Origin: Paenibacillus campinasensis
GTDB lineage: Bacteria > Bacillota > Bacilli > Paenibacillales > Paenibacillaceae
DNA length: 52,814 nucleotides
Assembly (NCBI RefSeq): GCF_002272015.1
Contig: NZ_NPBY01000081.1
Span: 1-52,814, forward strand
Direction: 5' to 3'
Shown here: positions 41,164 through 50,037 of the stretch, piece after piece
How the letters are laid out: each line of letters opens with the position of its first letter
Position numbering within the stretch: position 1 is the first letter of the stretch
Notes under the pieces: generated by a model
Seen by the model: only the letters and a program-made list of their open reading frames with translations
What the model was told of the DNA's origin: nothing
Database searches by the model: none
Position numbers and translations under genes: made by a program

Positions 41164-42096
41164 ATGACGAGACAAGAGAAGGGATTGTGGGCGACCGTCA
41201 TTGTCTTGACAGCAGGCGTTATCTTTATGGGCAGCTGGATGCTGTTTTCAGGAGGAGGCTCCACCGAAGGGATCAAGCAATTCAAGGGAACTTCTCCGGC
41301 GGTTGCATCCGTACAGGACAAGGCAATTACTGAGGACGAGTGGGTTGGTGAGCTGAAGAAGCGTTATGGCCGCGATGTGCTGATGACGATGCTGAACCGG
41401 CGTGCTGTCGCACTGGAGGCCAGCGGACGCGGACTGGACATAAGTGAAGCGGAATTAGAGGCAGAGTTTGAGCGGATGAGCAGAAGCTATGGCTCCAAGG
41501 AGCGCTTTATCGCGGAGATGGAGAGCCAGCTGGGCATTCCGGAAGAAGAGCTGAGACATGAGACGGTATATCGCTTGTTGCTCGAGAAGATTGCCACAGC
41601 TGACATTGAAATCGATCAACATCAGATCGACGAGTATTTGAAATTGCATCCTGATCAATATCGCCCCAAAAAACAAGTAGACATATCAGTAATCGAAGTT
41701 GCAACCCTGGATGAAGCTGAACAGGTACTGGATCGATTGGAGCATGGCGAAAACTTTGCGGATCTGGCGCAAGAAGTATCCATTGATGAATACACCCGGG
41801 ATTACGGTGGAAGAATCGGTCTGGTGGAAGAGGATGATCCCTTTCAGTCCCAAGCGCTGCTTGAGACGGCTACATTGCTGGAAGCCGGAGATATTGCCGG
41901 TCCGATTCGCCTTGAAGACACGTATGGCATCGTCTATGTGCATGATGTGATCGAGCCGCCTACACTTAGCGAGGAGAGCATCCGCGAAGCGGTTCGCAAG
42001 CAGCTTGCGCTGCAGCAGGCGGTTTCGTTGTCCGAACTGGAGCAGCAGCTGCGGGAGAAATATGAGGCAAAAATATTCGCCGGCGTTCTGCCGTAA
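41164..42096 (+). CDS. yacD: Membrane-anchored peptidyl-prolyl isomerase (YacD-like)
   Basis: 310 residues, ATG 41164. One membrane anchor (about 8-29) is followed by a SurA-like helical region (SVQDKAITEDEWVGELKKRYG) and a degenerate parvulin-like domain (about 160-270: QVDISVIEVATLDEAEQVLDRLEHGENFADLAQEVSIDEYTRDYGGRIG). It probably works outside the membrane as a chaperone; whether it is catalytically active cannot be said. The ribosome site (GGGATGAG) is weak. It follows hslO by 21 bases, as in B. subtilis, and is the second foldase-like gene in the window. Confidence 0.85.
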   Translation: MTRQEKGLWATVIVLTAGVIFMGSWMLFSGGGSTEGIKQFKGTSPAVASVQDKAITEDEWVGELKKRYGRDVLMTMLNRRAVALEASGRGLDISEAELEAEFERMSRSYGSKERFIAEMESQLGIPEEELRHETVYRLLLEKIATADIEIDQHQIDEYLKLHPDQYRPKKQVDISVIEVATLDEAEQVLDRLEHGENFADLAQEVSIDEYTRDYGGRIGLVEEDDPFQSQALLETATLLEAGDIAGPIRLEDTYGIVYVHDVIEPPTLSEESIREAVRKQLALQQAVSLSELEQQLREKYEAKIFAGVLP

Positions 42097-42459
42097 CACT
42101 TGGTGCATCGATGCATCACCATTGAACTCATTGAAAATAATAGCCTTTGCCCAGCGGGAAATGTTTCATGCATGCCAACGGGCAGAGGCTTGTTTTAAAT
42201 ATCGCCGCTGCGCGCCGGTTGGCACATCCGAATGGACTAGGAAAATTTACCCGGAAATTGTTGAATTCGCTTGCCCTATGATATTGACAATAATCAATAT
42301 CGTTTGATAAGATGAATGTACGAAAACCTACCTATTTACTCGGATATCAGGATGTGGGGCGAATGCTTCCTATCCGCACAACGAAGAGGGTTTAACTGAG
42401 CTTGTTATCCATAATTACTGTTTGTAAATTATATTGAGATCCAGAGGAGGGCTTCACTC
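42097..42459 (+). promoter_or_regulatory. cysK upstream region with two promoter candidates and a 22-base inverted repeat
   Basis: TTGACA (42284-42289) and TAAGAT (42308-42313), spacer 18, overlap a perfect inverted repeat: GATATTGA (42280-42287), CAATAA, TCAATATC (42294-42301). A second pair TTGTTA (42402-42407) and TAAATT (42425-42430), spacer 17, lies nearer cysK. A 12-base palindrome TGCATCGATGCA is at 42104-42115. I see no open gene and no riboswitch class that I recognise. B. subtilis cysK is controlled by CymR; no clear CymR box is visible. Confidence 0.5.
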
Positions 42460-43398
42460 ATGGCAAAAGTCGTAAATAATGTGACAGAACTGATCGGAGG
42501 TACACCGCTGGTGCGTTTGAACCGGATCGTACCCGAGGATAGTGCGGAGATTTATCTGAAGCTGGAATACCAGAACCCGGGAGCGAGCGTGAAGGACCGG
42601 ATTGCTGTCAGCATTGTGGAAGAGGCCGAGAAGGAAGGCCGTTTGAAGCCGGGCGGCACGATCATTGAAGCGACAAGCGGCAACACGGGGATCGGTCTTG
42701 CTATGGTAGCAGCAGCCAAAGGCTACAAGGCGATCATCGTTATGCCTGAGACCATGAGTATGGAGCGCCGCAACCTGCTTCGCGCTTATGGCGCGGAGCT
42801 GGTGCTGACACCGGGATCGGAAGGAATGAACGGTGCGGTTAAGAAGGCGGAGGAGATTCTGAAGGAGAATCCGGACTACTTCATGGCTGAACAGTTCAAG
42901 AACAAAGCGAACGTGAAAATTCACCGCGAAACGACAGGTCCTGAAATTGTAGAGGCGATTGAGTCCATCGGGGGCTCGTTGGATGCATTTGTGGCTGGTA
43001 TCGGTACCGGTGGTACGATTACGGGTGCAGGGGAAGTGCTTAAAGATAAGTTCCCTGATATTAAAATCTATGCCGTTGAGCCGGCGGCTTCTCCAATCTT
43101 GGCCGGAGGCAAGCCAGGTCCTCACAAAATCCAAGGAATCGGCGCAAACTTCATTCCTGAAATTCTGAATCAGGAAATCTATGATCAGATCATTCATGTT
43201 GAGAATGATGATGCGTTTGAAACCTCTCGCAAGGTGGCTAAAGAAGAAGGCGTGCTGGGCGGTATCTCCTCTGGTGCAGCGGTATATGCAGCGCTGAAGG
43301 TAGCCAAGGAGCTGGGCAAAGGGAAGCGCGTGGTCGCTGTCATTCCAAGTAACGGCGAACGTTACCTGAGCACTCCGCTGTACAATTTCGAGGCATAA
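42460..43398 (+). CDS. cysK: Cysteine synthase A
   Basis: 312 residues, ATG 42460 after AGAGGAGGG. The pyridoxal phosphate lysine is in NPGASVKDRIAVS, the substrate loop in EATSGNTGIGLA, and the phosphate-binding glycine loop in GIGTGGTITGAG. It makes cysteine from O-acetylserine and sulfide. In B. subtilis CysK also acts with CymR as the repressor of sulfur genes. The C-terminus PLYNFEA is ordinary for the family. It has its own upstream region and terminator. Confidence 0.97.
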   Translation: MAKVVNNVTELIGGTPLVRLNRIVPEDSAEIYLKLEYQNPGASVKDRIAVSIVEEAEKEGRLKPGGTIIEATSGNTGIGLAMVAAAKGYKAIIVMPETMSMERRNLLRAYGAELVLTPGSEGMNGAVKKAEEILKENPDYFMAEQFKNKANVKIHRETTGPEIVEAIESIGGSLDAFVAGIGTGGTITGAGEVLKDKFPDIKIYAVEPAASPILAGGKPGPHKIQGIGANFIPEILNQEIYDQIIHVENDDAFETSRKVAKEEGVLGGISSGAAVYAALKVAKELGKGKRVVAVIPSNGERYLSTPLYNFEA

Positions 43399-43420
43399 TC
43401 TCCTATATTCGATATGCCAG

Positions 43421-43454
43421 GCCCTCAATGTTCAGAGCATTGAGGGCTTTTTTT
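43421..43454 (+). terminator. Intrinsic terminator after cysK
   Basis: GCCCTCAATG (43421-43430) pairs perfectly with CATTGAGGGC (43438-43447), then TTTTTTT. Confidence 0.93.
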
Positions 43455-43744
43455 GTAATTCTCGACGGGATAGGCCTGGCAGATCCGCCGCGAGATCTCT
43501 CGCATCAAAGGAAGAACGAACATAATCGCACTCAAATGCTTACGGCCCAGGCGGACCAGGGAGAATCAGAATCGAATGCGGCAAAATACTGAATACTACA
43601 GGTTAACCTTCACCGCTCCCGGAGACTTCGTGCCCCATTATTTGGCGACTGCAGCGTATGGGGTTTTCAAGCGGGGCGGGATGCAGTATACTGACAGGCA
43701 ATAGTAAGAGTGCGGCTTTGTTATAAGGCGCGAGGAGGACAGGC
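43455..43744 (+). promoter_or_regulatory. Folate operon upstream region with candidate promoter
   Basis: TTTTCA (43664-43669) and TATACT (43687-43692), spacer 17, would start the pab/fol message about 45 bases before pabB. The rest of the gap shows nothing I recognise apart from a 10-base palindrome AGGTTAACCT at 43600-43609, which is expected by chance. No TRAP-type trinucleotide repeat array or T-box element is visible. Confidence 0.45.
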
Positions 43745-45376
43745 ATGGTGAAGAATGTAGAGCTGGCAGACTGGCTAGCATGGGCTGAGGAAGGATGGAC
43801 CGTGCTGCCTTATCTGGTGAAAGTGTCGGGAGAAGGAGGCCGTCTGCCTGCGTCGTGGAGACAGGCGTGGAAGGCGGGCTCGCCGTACGCATTTGTGCTT
43901 GAGAGCGGAAAGGGCGGACGGTATACGTATTTGGGGCTTCACCCGGTGTCCGTCCTGACAGGCAAAGGCGGGTCAGGCGAGATGCTGGAGCTGGCGACGG
44001 GACAGCGAACGACCGCTGAAGGGCAGCCGCTGGAGCTGCTGGAGCGCTGGATGCGGCCCTTTGCCTCCCCGAAAGTGCCGGGCTGGCCTGATTTTCGCGG
44101 CGGATGTGTCGGCTTCCTCGGCTATGATGTGGCTCGCTCTCTAGAGCAGCTGCCACAGCTGGCTAGCGATGAGCCCGGGTTTCCGGATTATATGTGGATG
44201 CGAATGGAAGAGCTGTGGATATACGACCACATTGAGCATGCGCTGTACTGCTCTGTTCATGCGCCGGTTTCATGGCTGGATGAAGGGAAGGAAGTGCGGA
44301 AGACCCCGGAGCGAGAGCGGAGGGAGTTGACGGCTTCGCAGAAGCTCAGGCTCGAAGCGCTGCTGCGGGATACGAAGGAGCGGGCGCGGCGGATGCATGC
44401 CCAGTGGAGGGACATGTTTGGCGCGGATCAGGAGAACGCTGCCGCTGAGCAGCTGCGAAACGAAAGGCTGGAGAAAGCCGGGGAGCTGCTTGGGCCGAAG
44501 GTTGAAGGTTGGGACCGGCTGGAAAGTGATTTTCCGCAGGAGGATTTTGAGCAGGCGGTGCTGGCGATCCAGGAGTATATCCGGCAGGGGGATGTGTTCC
44601 AGGTGAATCTGTCGGTTCGCCGGCACCTCAAGCTTCATGCGCATCCGCAGGATATCTATGAATGGATGAGGGTGCTCAATCCTTCGCCCTACATGGGCTA
44701 TCTGACCTCTCCCGGGTTCACGCTGGCGAGCGGTTCGCCGGAGCTGCTTGTCAAGGTAAGGGATGATGTCGTATCGGCGCGTCCCATTGCGGGAACCCGC
44801 CGCCGCGGGGCGAATCCGGAGGAGGATGCCGCCATGGAGGCTGAGCTGACCGGCAGTGAGAAAGAGCGCGCAGAGCATATTATGCTCGTCGATCTCGAAC
44901 GCAATGACATCGGCCGAATTGCCGCATATGGATCGGTGCATGTACCGGAACTGATGACCGTGGAGCGTTACTCGCACGTCATGCACTTGGTATCCCAGGT
45001 GGAAGGGAAGCTCAGCCATGGGAATAACGCCTATGATGTGATTGCGGCGACGTTCCCGGGCGGCACGATTACCGGCGCGCCGAAGATTCGGACGATGGAG
45101 ATTATTGAGGAGCTTGAGCCCGTCACCCGGGGGCCGTATACCGGCTCGATGGGGTGGATTGATTATAACGGGGATATGGAACTGAACATTATTATTCGGA
45201 CGCTTGTGGTGCAGGACGGCGTCGGGTACATCCAGACCGGTGCGGGCATCGTGATTGATTCGGACCCTTACCGGGAGTACAGGGAATGCCGCAATAAAGC
45301 GAAGGCGCTTGTCGCGGCCCTGATCTGCAGTGAAGAAGAAGCGGCAGCCCCGGCTGTCCATATGGGAGGGAACTAA
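43745..45376 (+). CDS. pabB: Aminodeoxychorismate synthase component I
   Basis: 543 residues, ATG 43745 after GAGGAGG. The chorismate-binding fold is clear: YAFVLESGKGGRYTYLGL, GDVFQVNLSVRR, SGSPELLVKV-like ASGSPELL, RPIAGTRRRG, MLVDLERNDIGRI, GTITGAPKIRTMEIIEELE and QTGAGIVIDS. It turns chorismate plus ammonia into 4-amino-4-deoxychorismate. A charged, helix-forming insert (about 180-255) makes it some 70 residues longer than the B. subtilis enzyme. PIAGT instead of the enteric PIKGT is also found in B. subtilis PabB. Anthranilate synthase TrpE is the alternative; the fol gene context decides for PabB. Confidence 0.92.
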   Translation: MVKNVELADWLAWAEEGWTVLPYLVKVSGEGGRLPASWRQAWKAGSPYAFVLESGKGGRYTYLGLHPVSVLTGKGGSGEMLELATGQRTTAEGQPLELLERWMRPFASPKVPGWPDFRGGCVGFLGYDVARSLEQLPQLASDEPGFPDYMWMRMEELWIYDHIEHALYCSVHAPVSWLDEGKEVRKTPERERRELTASQKLRLEALLRDTKERARRMHAQWRDMFGADQENAAAEQLRNERLEKAGELLGPKVEGWDRLESDFPQEDFEQAVLAIQEYIRQGDVFQVNLSVRRHLKLHAHPQDIYEWMRVLNPSPYMGYLTSPGFTLASGSPELLVKVRDDVVSARPIAGTRRRGANPEEDAAMEAELTGSEKERAEHIMLVDLERNDIGRIAAYGSVHVPELMTVERYSHVMHLVSQVEGKLSHGNNAYDVIAATFPGGTITGAPKIRTMEIIEELEPVTRGPYTGSMGWIDYNGDMELNIIIRTLVVQDGVGYIQTGAGIVIDSDPYREYRECRNKAKALVAALICSEEEAAAPAVHMGGN

Positions 45377-45377
45377 C

Positions 45378-45959
45378 ATGATACTCGTGATCGACAACTA
45401 TGATTCATTTACGTACAACCTGGTACAGTACCTCGGCGAGCTTGGCGAGGAGATCAAGGTGTGCCGGAATGATGAGATTGACATTGAAGGGATTCAAGAG
45501 CTGTCTCCGGATCATATTCTGATCTCTCCGGGGCCGTGCACGCCGAATGAGGCGGGCATCAGCCTGGATGTGATCTCGCATTTCAAAGGCAGCATTCCGA
45601 TCTTCGGCGTATGCTTGGGACACCAGGCGATTGGCCAGGCGTTTGGCGGTAAAGTGATTCGTGCGGAGCGGCTGATGCACGGCAAAACGTCGGCTATCCA
45701 CCATTCAGGCACATCGGTATTTGAGGGACTCCCGAATCCGTTCACTGCGACCCGTTATCATTCTCTTATTGTCGAGAAGGAGAGCCTGCCGGACTGCCTG
45801 GAGATTACGTCCTGGACTGAGGAAGGCGAGATTATGGGGCTGCGTCACAAGGAATATCCGGTTGAGGGCGTCCAGTTCCATCCGGAATCGATCATTACCG
45901 ACCACGGTCACCAGATGCTGCGCAACTTCCTCAAGCGGAGCGCCGGAACGAAAGCATGA
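45378..45959 (+). CDS. pabA: Aminodeoxychorismate/anthranilate synthase glutamine amidotransferase
   Basis: 193 residues from ATG 45378 behind GGGAGGG, one base after the pabB stop. Class I glutamine amidotransferase: MILVIDNYDSFTYNLVQYL, the nucleophile in GVCLGHQAIGQAFGG, and the His-Glu pair in GVQFHPESI. It supplies ammonia to PabB and, in B. subtilis, also to TrpE (the gene is called pabA or trpG), which is likely here too since no other copy is visible in the window. It overlaps pabC by ATGA. Confidence 0.95.
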   Translation: MILVIDNYDSFTYNLVQYLGELGEEIKVCRNDEIDIEGIQELSPDHILISPGPCTPNEAGISLDVISHFKGSIPIFGVCLGHQAIGQAFGGKVIRAERLMHGKTSAIHHSGTSVFEGLPNPFTATRYHSLIVEKESLPDCLEITSWTEEGEIMGLRHKEYPVEGVQFHPESIITDHGHQMLRNFLKRSAGTKA

Positions 45960-46846
45960 GCTATGTTGGATTAAACGGCTCGGTTGTGAGGCAGGATCAA
46001 GCTGCCGTCTCGGTAATGGACCACGGGCTATTGTATGGCATGGGGTTGTTCGAGACCTTTCGCACATATAACGGCGTCCCCTTCTTGCTTGAGCGGCATC
46101 TTAAGCGTCTGTCAGACAGCTGCGGGCTGCTCGGGATTCATCATCAGCCTGATCCGGTGATGATTACCGGCTGGCTTCAGCAGCTGATGGCTGCGAATGG
46201 GCTATCTGAGGCGTACGTCCGGTATACCGTGACCGCAGGCGAAGCCCCGTTGGGGCTGCCAAGCGGTCAGTACACGGATCCGGCCACACTCCTGTTCGCC
46301 AAGGCGCTGCCGCCGCTCAAGTCGGCGCTATATACTGAGGGCCGCGCATTGCAGCTGTTGTCAGTTACAAGAAATACGCCGGAGACGCCGGTGCGACTGA
46401 AGTCGCTCCATTATATGAATAATGTGATGGCCAAGCGGGAGCTGGACGAGCGCAATGCGGCCACGGGCGCGCAGGCCGAAGGGCTTATGCTGACGGCGGA
46501 TGGTCATGTCGCCGAGGGCATCGTGAGCAATGTGTTTTTTGTAAAGGGAAACAAGCTGTATACACCGGAGATCAGCACCGGAGTGCTCCCGGGCATCACC
46601 CGGGCGGTCGTGCTTGAATTGGCCGAGGAACTGGGCATCGAAGCCGAGGAAGGGCGTTACCGCTGGGAGGCGCTCGCCGGGGCGGATGAAGTATTTACGA
46701 CAGGCTCCGTACAGGAGATCGTGCCTGTCACGAGGTTGATTGATGTGGAAGGCGCTTCTCACCGGATCGGAGATGGGCTCGCTGGGCCGCTCACCGGGAA
46801 GCTGCTGCAGGCATACCGAAAGAAAGCAGGGTTATCATCGCCATGA
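45956..46846 (+). CDS. pabC: Aminodeoxychorismate lyase
   Basis: 296 residues, starting in the pabA stop (ATGA). It is a fold-type IV pyridoxal phosphate enzyme: VMDHGLLYGMGLFETFRTY, the catalytic lysine in LKSLHYMNNVMAKRE, LTADGHVAEGIVSNVFFVK and TPEISTGVLPGITR. It converts aminodeoxychorismate to p-aminobenzoate and pyruvate. D-amino acid or branched-chain aminotransferases share the fold, but the position between pabA and folP settles the assignment. It overlaps folP by four bases. Confidence 0.94.
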   Translation: MSYVGLNGSVVRQDQAAVSVMDHGLLYGMGLFETFRTYNGVPFLLERHLKRLSDSCGLLGIHHQPDPVMITGWLQQLMAANGLSEAYVRYTVTAGEAPLGLPSGQYTDPATLLFAKALPPLKSALYTEGRALQLLSVTRNTPETPVRLKSLHYMNNVMAKRELDERNAATGAQAEGLMLTADGHVAEGIVSNVFFVKGNKLYTPEISTGVLPGITRAVVLELAEELGIEAEEGRYRWEALAGADEVFTTGSVQEIVPVTRLIDVEGASHRIGDGLAGPLTGKLLQAYRKKAGLSSP

Positions 46847-47703
46847 AAACAACCATTTATGAACGTGAATATCGGCTGCGAAACGGCCAGGTGCTGAAGC
46901 TTGGCCAATCTACGCTGATTATGGGGATTTTGAACGTGACGCCAGACTCCTTCTCCGATGGCGGCCGTTATCACGATCCCGGGCGTGCGGTGGAGCATGC
47001 TCTTCGCTTATTCGAGGAAGGAGCCGATATTATAGATATCGGGGGAGAGTCGACGCGCCCGGGACACCAGAAGGTCGGCAAGGAAGAGGAACTGGCGCGG
47101 ATTCTGCCGGTCATTGAAGCTCTTCGCCAGCAGGCTCCGCATATTCCGCTGTCCGTGGATACGTATAAGGCGGAGGTTGCGAGACAGGCGGTGGAGGCCG
47201 GGGCGCATATCATTAATGATGTTTGGGGATTTAAAGAAGACCCCGACATGGCTGCCGTGGCAGCGGCGCTTGATTGTCCTGTCATCCTGATGCATAACCG
47301 CCGCGACATGAATTATGTCGATCTGGTGGAGGATATGAAGCGGGATTTGCTGGACAGTGTCGAGATTGCACGTGGCGGTGGCGTTAAGGAGCAGAACATC
47401 ATTTTGGATCCGGGAATCGGTTTTGCGAAGGATTACGAGCACAATCTGCAGGTGATGTCGTCGCTGGATCATCTGGTGGGGCTCGGTTATCCGATGCTTC
47501 TTGCCACCTCGCGCAAGCGATTCATCAGAACGGCGCTGGATCTTCCGGTGGACGATGTGCTGGAGGGGACGGCCGCAACGGTGGCGTACGGCATTATGCA
47601 GGGATGTCAGATCGTTCGCGTTCATGATGTGAAGCATATGAAGCGCACGGCGCGCATGTGTGATGCGATGCTGTATGTTTCGCCGGAGCTGACGCGGGCA
47701 TAA
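46843..47703 (+). CDS. folP: Dihydropteroate synthase
   Basis: 286 residues, starting in the pabC stop (ATGA). TIM-barrel signatures: IMGILNVTPDSFSDGGRY, DIIDIGGESTRPGH, INDVWGF, LMHNR, LDPGIGFAKDYEHNL, and ATSRKRFI with the conserved lysine. It joins p-aminobenzoate to dihydropterin pyrophosphate and is the target of sulfonamides (named sul in B. subtilis). An N-terminal extension of about 20 residues precedes the barrel. Confidence 0.97.
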   Translation: MKTTIYEREYRLRNGQVLKLGQSTLIMGILNVTPDSFSDGGRYHDPGRAVEHALRLFEEGADIIDIGGESTRPGHQKVGKEEELARILPVIEALRQQAPHIPLSVDTYKAEVARQAVEAGAHIINDVWGFKEDPDMAAVAAALDCPVILMHNRRDMNYVDLVEDMKRDLLDSVEIARGGGVKEQNIILDPGIGFAKDYEHNLQVMSSLDHLVGLGYPMLLATSRKRFIRTALDLPVDDVLEGTAATVAYGIMQGCQIVRVHDVKHMKRTARMCDAMLYVSPELTRA

Positions 47704-47738
47704 TGAAGGACAACCGAGTGAAAGGGCTGACGTAAGTG

Positions 47739-48101
47739 ATGGACAAAATGATACTGAGCCGGATGGAGTATTACGGTTACCATGGCGTGTTTGAAGAGGA
47801 GCGGAAGCTCGGGCAGCGTTTTTATGTCGACCTGGAGCTGGAGATGGATCTAAGTGAGGCCGGACGGACGGATGATCTGAGCAAAACGGTAAATTATGCC
47901 GAGATTCACGAGCTCCTCCAAGGCATTATGCGGGAAGAGTCCTTTCAGCTGATCGAGGCGCTAGCCGAGCATATTGCATCCAAGGTACTGGACACTTATA
48001 CTATTATCGATGCTTTAACGGTCCGATTGACGAAGCCGCACCCGCCTTTTGATATTCATTTTGAAGGTGTGACGATCGAACTTCGCCGGACCAGAAAGTG
48101 A
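47739..48101 (+). CDS. folB: Dihydroneopterin aldolase
   Basis: 120 residues from ATG 47739; GTG 47736 is directly before it and AAAGGG lies about 12 bases upstream. MDKMILSRMEYYGYHGVFEEERKLGQRFYVDLELE, the catalytic-region LSKTVNYAEIHE, LIEALAEHIAS with its lysine, and VRLTKPHPP match FolB. It cleaves dihydroneopterin to hydroxymethyl-dihydropterin and glycolaldehyde. It is followed by folK after seven bases. Confidence 0.95.
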   Translation: MDKMILSRMEYYGYHGVFEEERKLGQRFYVDLELEMDLSEAGRTDDLSKTVNYAEIHELLQGIMREESFQLIEALAEHIASKVLDTYTIIDALTVRLTKPHPPFDIHFEGVTIELRRTRK

Positions 48102-48108
48102 GACGACC

Positions 48109-48657
48109 ATGATGTTACACACCCCCTCTGATCGTTCAGAGGCTTATATTGCTTTAGGGGCCAATTTAGGTGACCGGGAAGGGAACCTGATGCAAGCCAT
48201 TGAACGCCTGGATCAAGTGCCGGGCATTACGGTGGAGCGCTGCTCCCATCTGTATGAGACCGAGCCGGTAGGGTATGTCGATCAGCCGATGTTTCTGAAC
48301 ATGGCGGTCGCCGTTTCCACCTCGCTCAGCCCCCATCGGCTGCTGGCAGAAATGCAGCACATCGAGAAGGAGCTGGGCCGGGTTCGCCACATTCACTGGG
48401 GACCACGGACGGTGGATCTGGATCTGATCTGGATGGACGGACAGCGGCTCGATACGCCGGAGCTTGTGCTTCCGCATCCGCGTATGCAGGAACGGGCTTT
48501 CGTGCTTAGACCGCTGGCTGACATTGTTTCAGAGGAGGAGCCTTCCGGTTTATATAAGGTGGTACAGACAGCGCTGGAGACACTGGAAGGAAAGGAAGGG
48601 ATACAGCTTTGGAAAACAAGCAACTGGCGCAGCGTATCCGCGCTTTCCGAAAACTGA
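48109..48657 (+). CDS. folK: Hydroxymethyl-dihydropterin pyrophosphokinase
   Basis: 182 residues, ATG 48109. Conserved segments: AYIALGANLGDREGNL, YETEPVGYVDQPMFLNMAV, IEKELGRVRHIHWGPRTVDLDLIW and LVLPHPRMQERAFVLRPLADI. It transfers pyrophosphate from ATP to hydroxymethyl-dihydropterin and gives the substrate of FolP. The final 49 bases overlap the start of yazB in another frame. Its ribosome site is poor (GTGAGACG), so translation may depend on folB upstream. Confidence 0.95.
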   Translation: MMLHTPSDRSEAYIALGANLGDREGNLMQAIERLDQVPGITVERCSHLYETEPVGYVDQPMFLNMAVAVSTSLSPHRLLAEMQHIEKELGRVRHIHWGPRTVDLDLIWMDGQRLDTPELVLPHPRMQERAFVLRPLADIVSEEEPSGLYKVVQTALETLEGKEGIQLWKTSNWRSVSALSEN

Positions 48658-48812
48658 AAGGCCTGACTCAGCAGGAGCTTTCCGACCGAACCGGAATCTC
48701 TTTGGCTGTGCTGGGAGCGATCGAGCGGGGCAATCGTACAGCTGAGGATCATCAGTTGGCCACAATTGCGGACACGCTTGGCATTTCGCTGCAGGAGCTG
48801 AGAGAAGGATAG
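48609..48812 (+). CDS. yazB: XRE-family helix-turn-helix regulator YazB
   Basis: 67 residues. TTG 48609 is eight bases after AAGGAAAGGG, and the frame overlaps folK by 49 bases. It is a bare HTH_XRE domain: LAQRIRAFRKLKGLTQQELSDRTGISLAVLGAIERGNRTAEDHQLATIADTL. B. subtilis has the same small regulator between folK and dusB; its targets are not known, but long conservation inside the folate operon suggests a local or folate-linked role (inference). Confidence 0.92.
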   Translation: MENKQLAQRIRAFRKLKGLTQQELSDRTGISLAVLGAIERGNRTAEDHQLATIADTLGISLQELREG

Positions 48813-48921
48813 TCGGCATACTGGGAAGATAGTCGAGGATGGATGACATTTGGAATGCACCGGGATTTGGCGACAGTCCCGACTATATATCATTAATGGA
48901 ACCCGAAGGAGTGATGCCAAG

Positions 48922-49947
48922 ATGCTAAAGATCGGCAATATTGAAATGAAGAACCAGGTCGTACTGGCGCCGATGGCGGGTGTCTGCAATCCGGCGTTCC
49001 GATTGATTGCCAAGGAGTTCGGCACAGGTCTGGTCTGTGCGGAGATGGTCAGCGGCAAGGCGATTGTGCACGGCAACAAGCGCACGCAGGAAATGCTGTT
49101 TGTGGATGAGCGCGAGAAGCCGCTGAGCCTGCAGATTTTTGGCGGGGACCGTCAAGCGCTTGTGGAGGCGGCCAAGGTGGTCGACAAGCATACGAACGCG
49201 GATATTATTGATATCAACATGGGCTGCCCTGCACCGAAGGTGACGAAGATGGATGCGGGGGCGCGCTGGCTGCTGGACCCGAACAAAATCTACGAGATGG
49301 TGGCGGCAGTCGTGGATGCGGTGGATAAACCGGTCACGGTAAAAATGCGCACAGGCTGGGATAGCGACCACATCTATGCCATCGAGAATGCGCAGGCGGT
49401 GGAGCGCGCCGGAGGTCAAGCGGTCAGCGTGCACGGACGTACGCGCGAGCAGCTCTACACCGGACGCGCCGATTGGGACATCATCCGACAGGTGAAGGAA
49501 GCGGTCAATATTCCTGTCATCGGCAACGGGGATGTGGTGACGCCTGAGGATGCGCGCCGCATGCTGGATACGACTGGCTGCGATGGCGTCATGATTGGAA
49601 GAGGGGCGCTTGGCAATCCGTGGATGCTGTACCGTACGGTTGAGTATTTGAAGACGGGCGAGTTGCTGCCGGACCCGAATCCGAGAGAGAAAATCCGGAT
49701 TGCGATTCTTCATATGGATCGCCTCATTGCCCTGCGCGGTGAAGCGGTCGCGGTTCGCGAAATGCGCAAGCATCTGGCCTGGTACCTGAAAGGTCTGAAA
49801 GGATCGGCCCGGATCAAGGACATCATTATGGAGGAAACCAAGCGGGATGAACTGGTCAAGCTTCTGAATCAATTCGTGGATCAGCTCGAATGGGGAGATG
49901 AGTCCTCCAACAGTGTATATCCGCCGGTTGCAACCGCGATAGGTTAA
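48922..49947 (+). CDS. dusB: tRNA-dihydrouridine synthase
   Basis: 341 residues from ATG 48922 with AAGGAG ten bases upstream; an in-frame ATG at 48850 would add 24 non-conserved residues. FMN TIM-barrel signatures: VVLAPMAGVCNPAFRLIAKEFG, LQIFGGD, DINMGCPAPKV with the catalytic Cys, VKMRTGWD, VHGRTREQLYTGRADWD and GVMIGRGALGNPWM. It reduces uridines in tRNA to dihydrouridine. B. subtilis yacF (dus1) is at the same place. No terminator is evident before greA's promoter. Confidence 0.96.
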   Translation: MLKIGNIEMKNQVVLAPMAGVCNPAFRLIAKEFGTGLVCAEMVSGKAIVHGNKRTQEMLFVDEREKPLSLQIFGGDRQALVEAAKVVDKHTNADIIDINMGCPAPKVTKMDAGARWLLDPNKIYEMVAAVVDAVDKPVTVKMRTGWDSDHIYAIENAQAVERAGGQAVSVHGRTREQLYTGRADWDIIRQVKEAVNIPVIGNGDVVTPEDARRMLDTTGCDGVMIGRGALGNPWMLYRTVEYLKTGELLPDPNPREKIRIAILHMDRLIALRGEAVAVREMRKHLAWYLKGLKGSARIKDIIMEETKRDELVKLLNQFVDQLEWGDESSNSVYPPVATAIG

Positions 49948-50008
49948 TGGGAGCTGGTGCGCTTCATTTCAGGCTTTCTGGCCGGGGCGGGAGGCCCTTC
50001 GGAGCGCA

Positions 50009-50037
50009 TTGACTTTTTCTAATGGTTCCCATATAAT
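50009..50037 (+). promoter_or_regulatory. sigma-A promoter of greA
   Basis: TTGACT (50009-50014) and consensus TATAAT (50032-50037), spacer 17; leader of about 110 bases. Confidence 0.75.

Noticed and set aside
42097..42459. T-box or S-box leader before cysK
   Set aside because: The conserved T-box sequence and the S-box kink-turn motifs are absent, and no terminator precedes cysK.
43600..43609. Palindrome AGGTTAACCT upstream of pabB
   Set aside because: Perfect 10-base palindromes are expected about fifty times by chance in a window this size.
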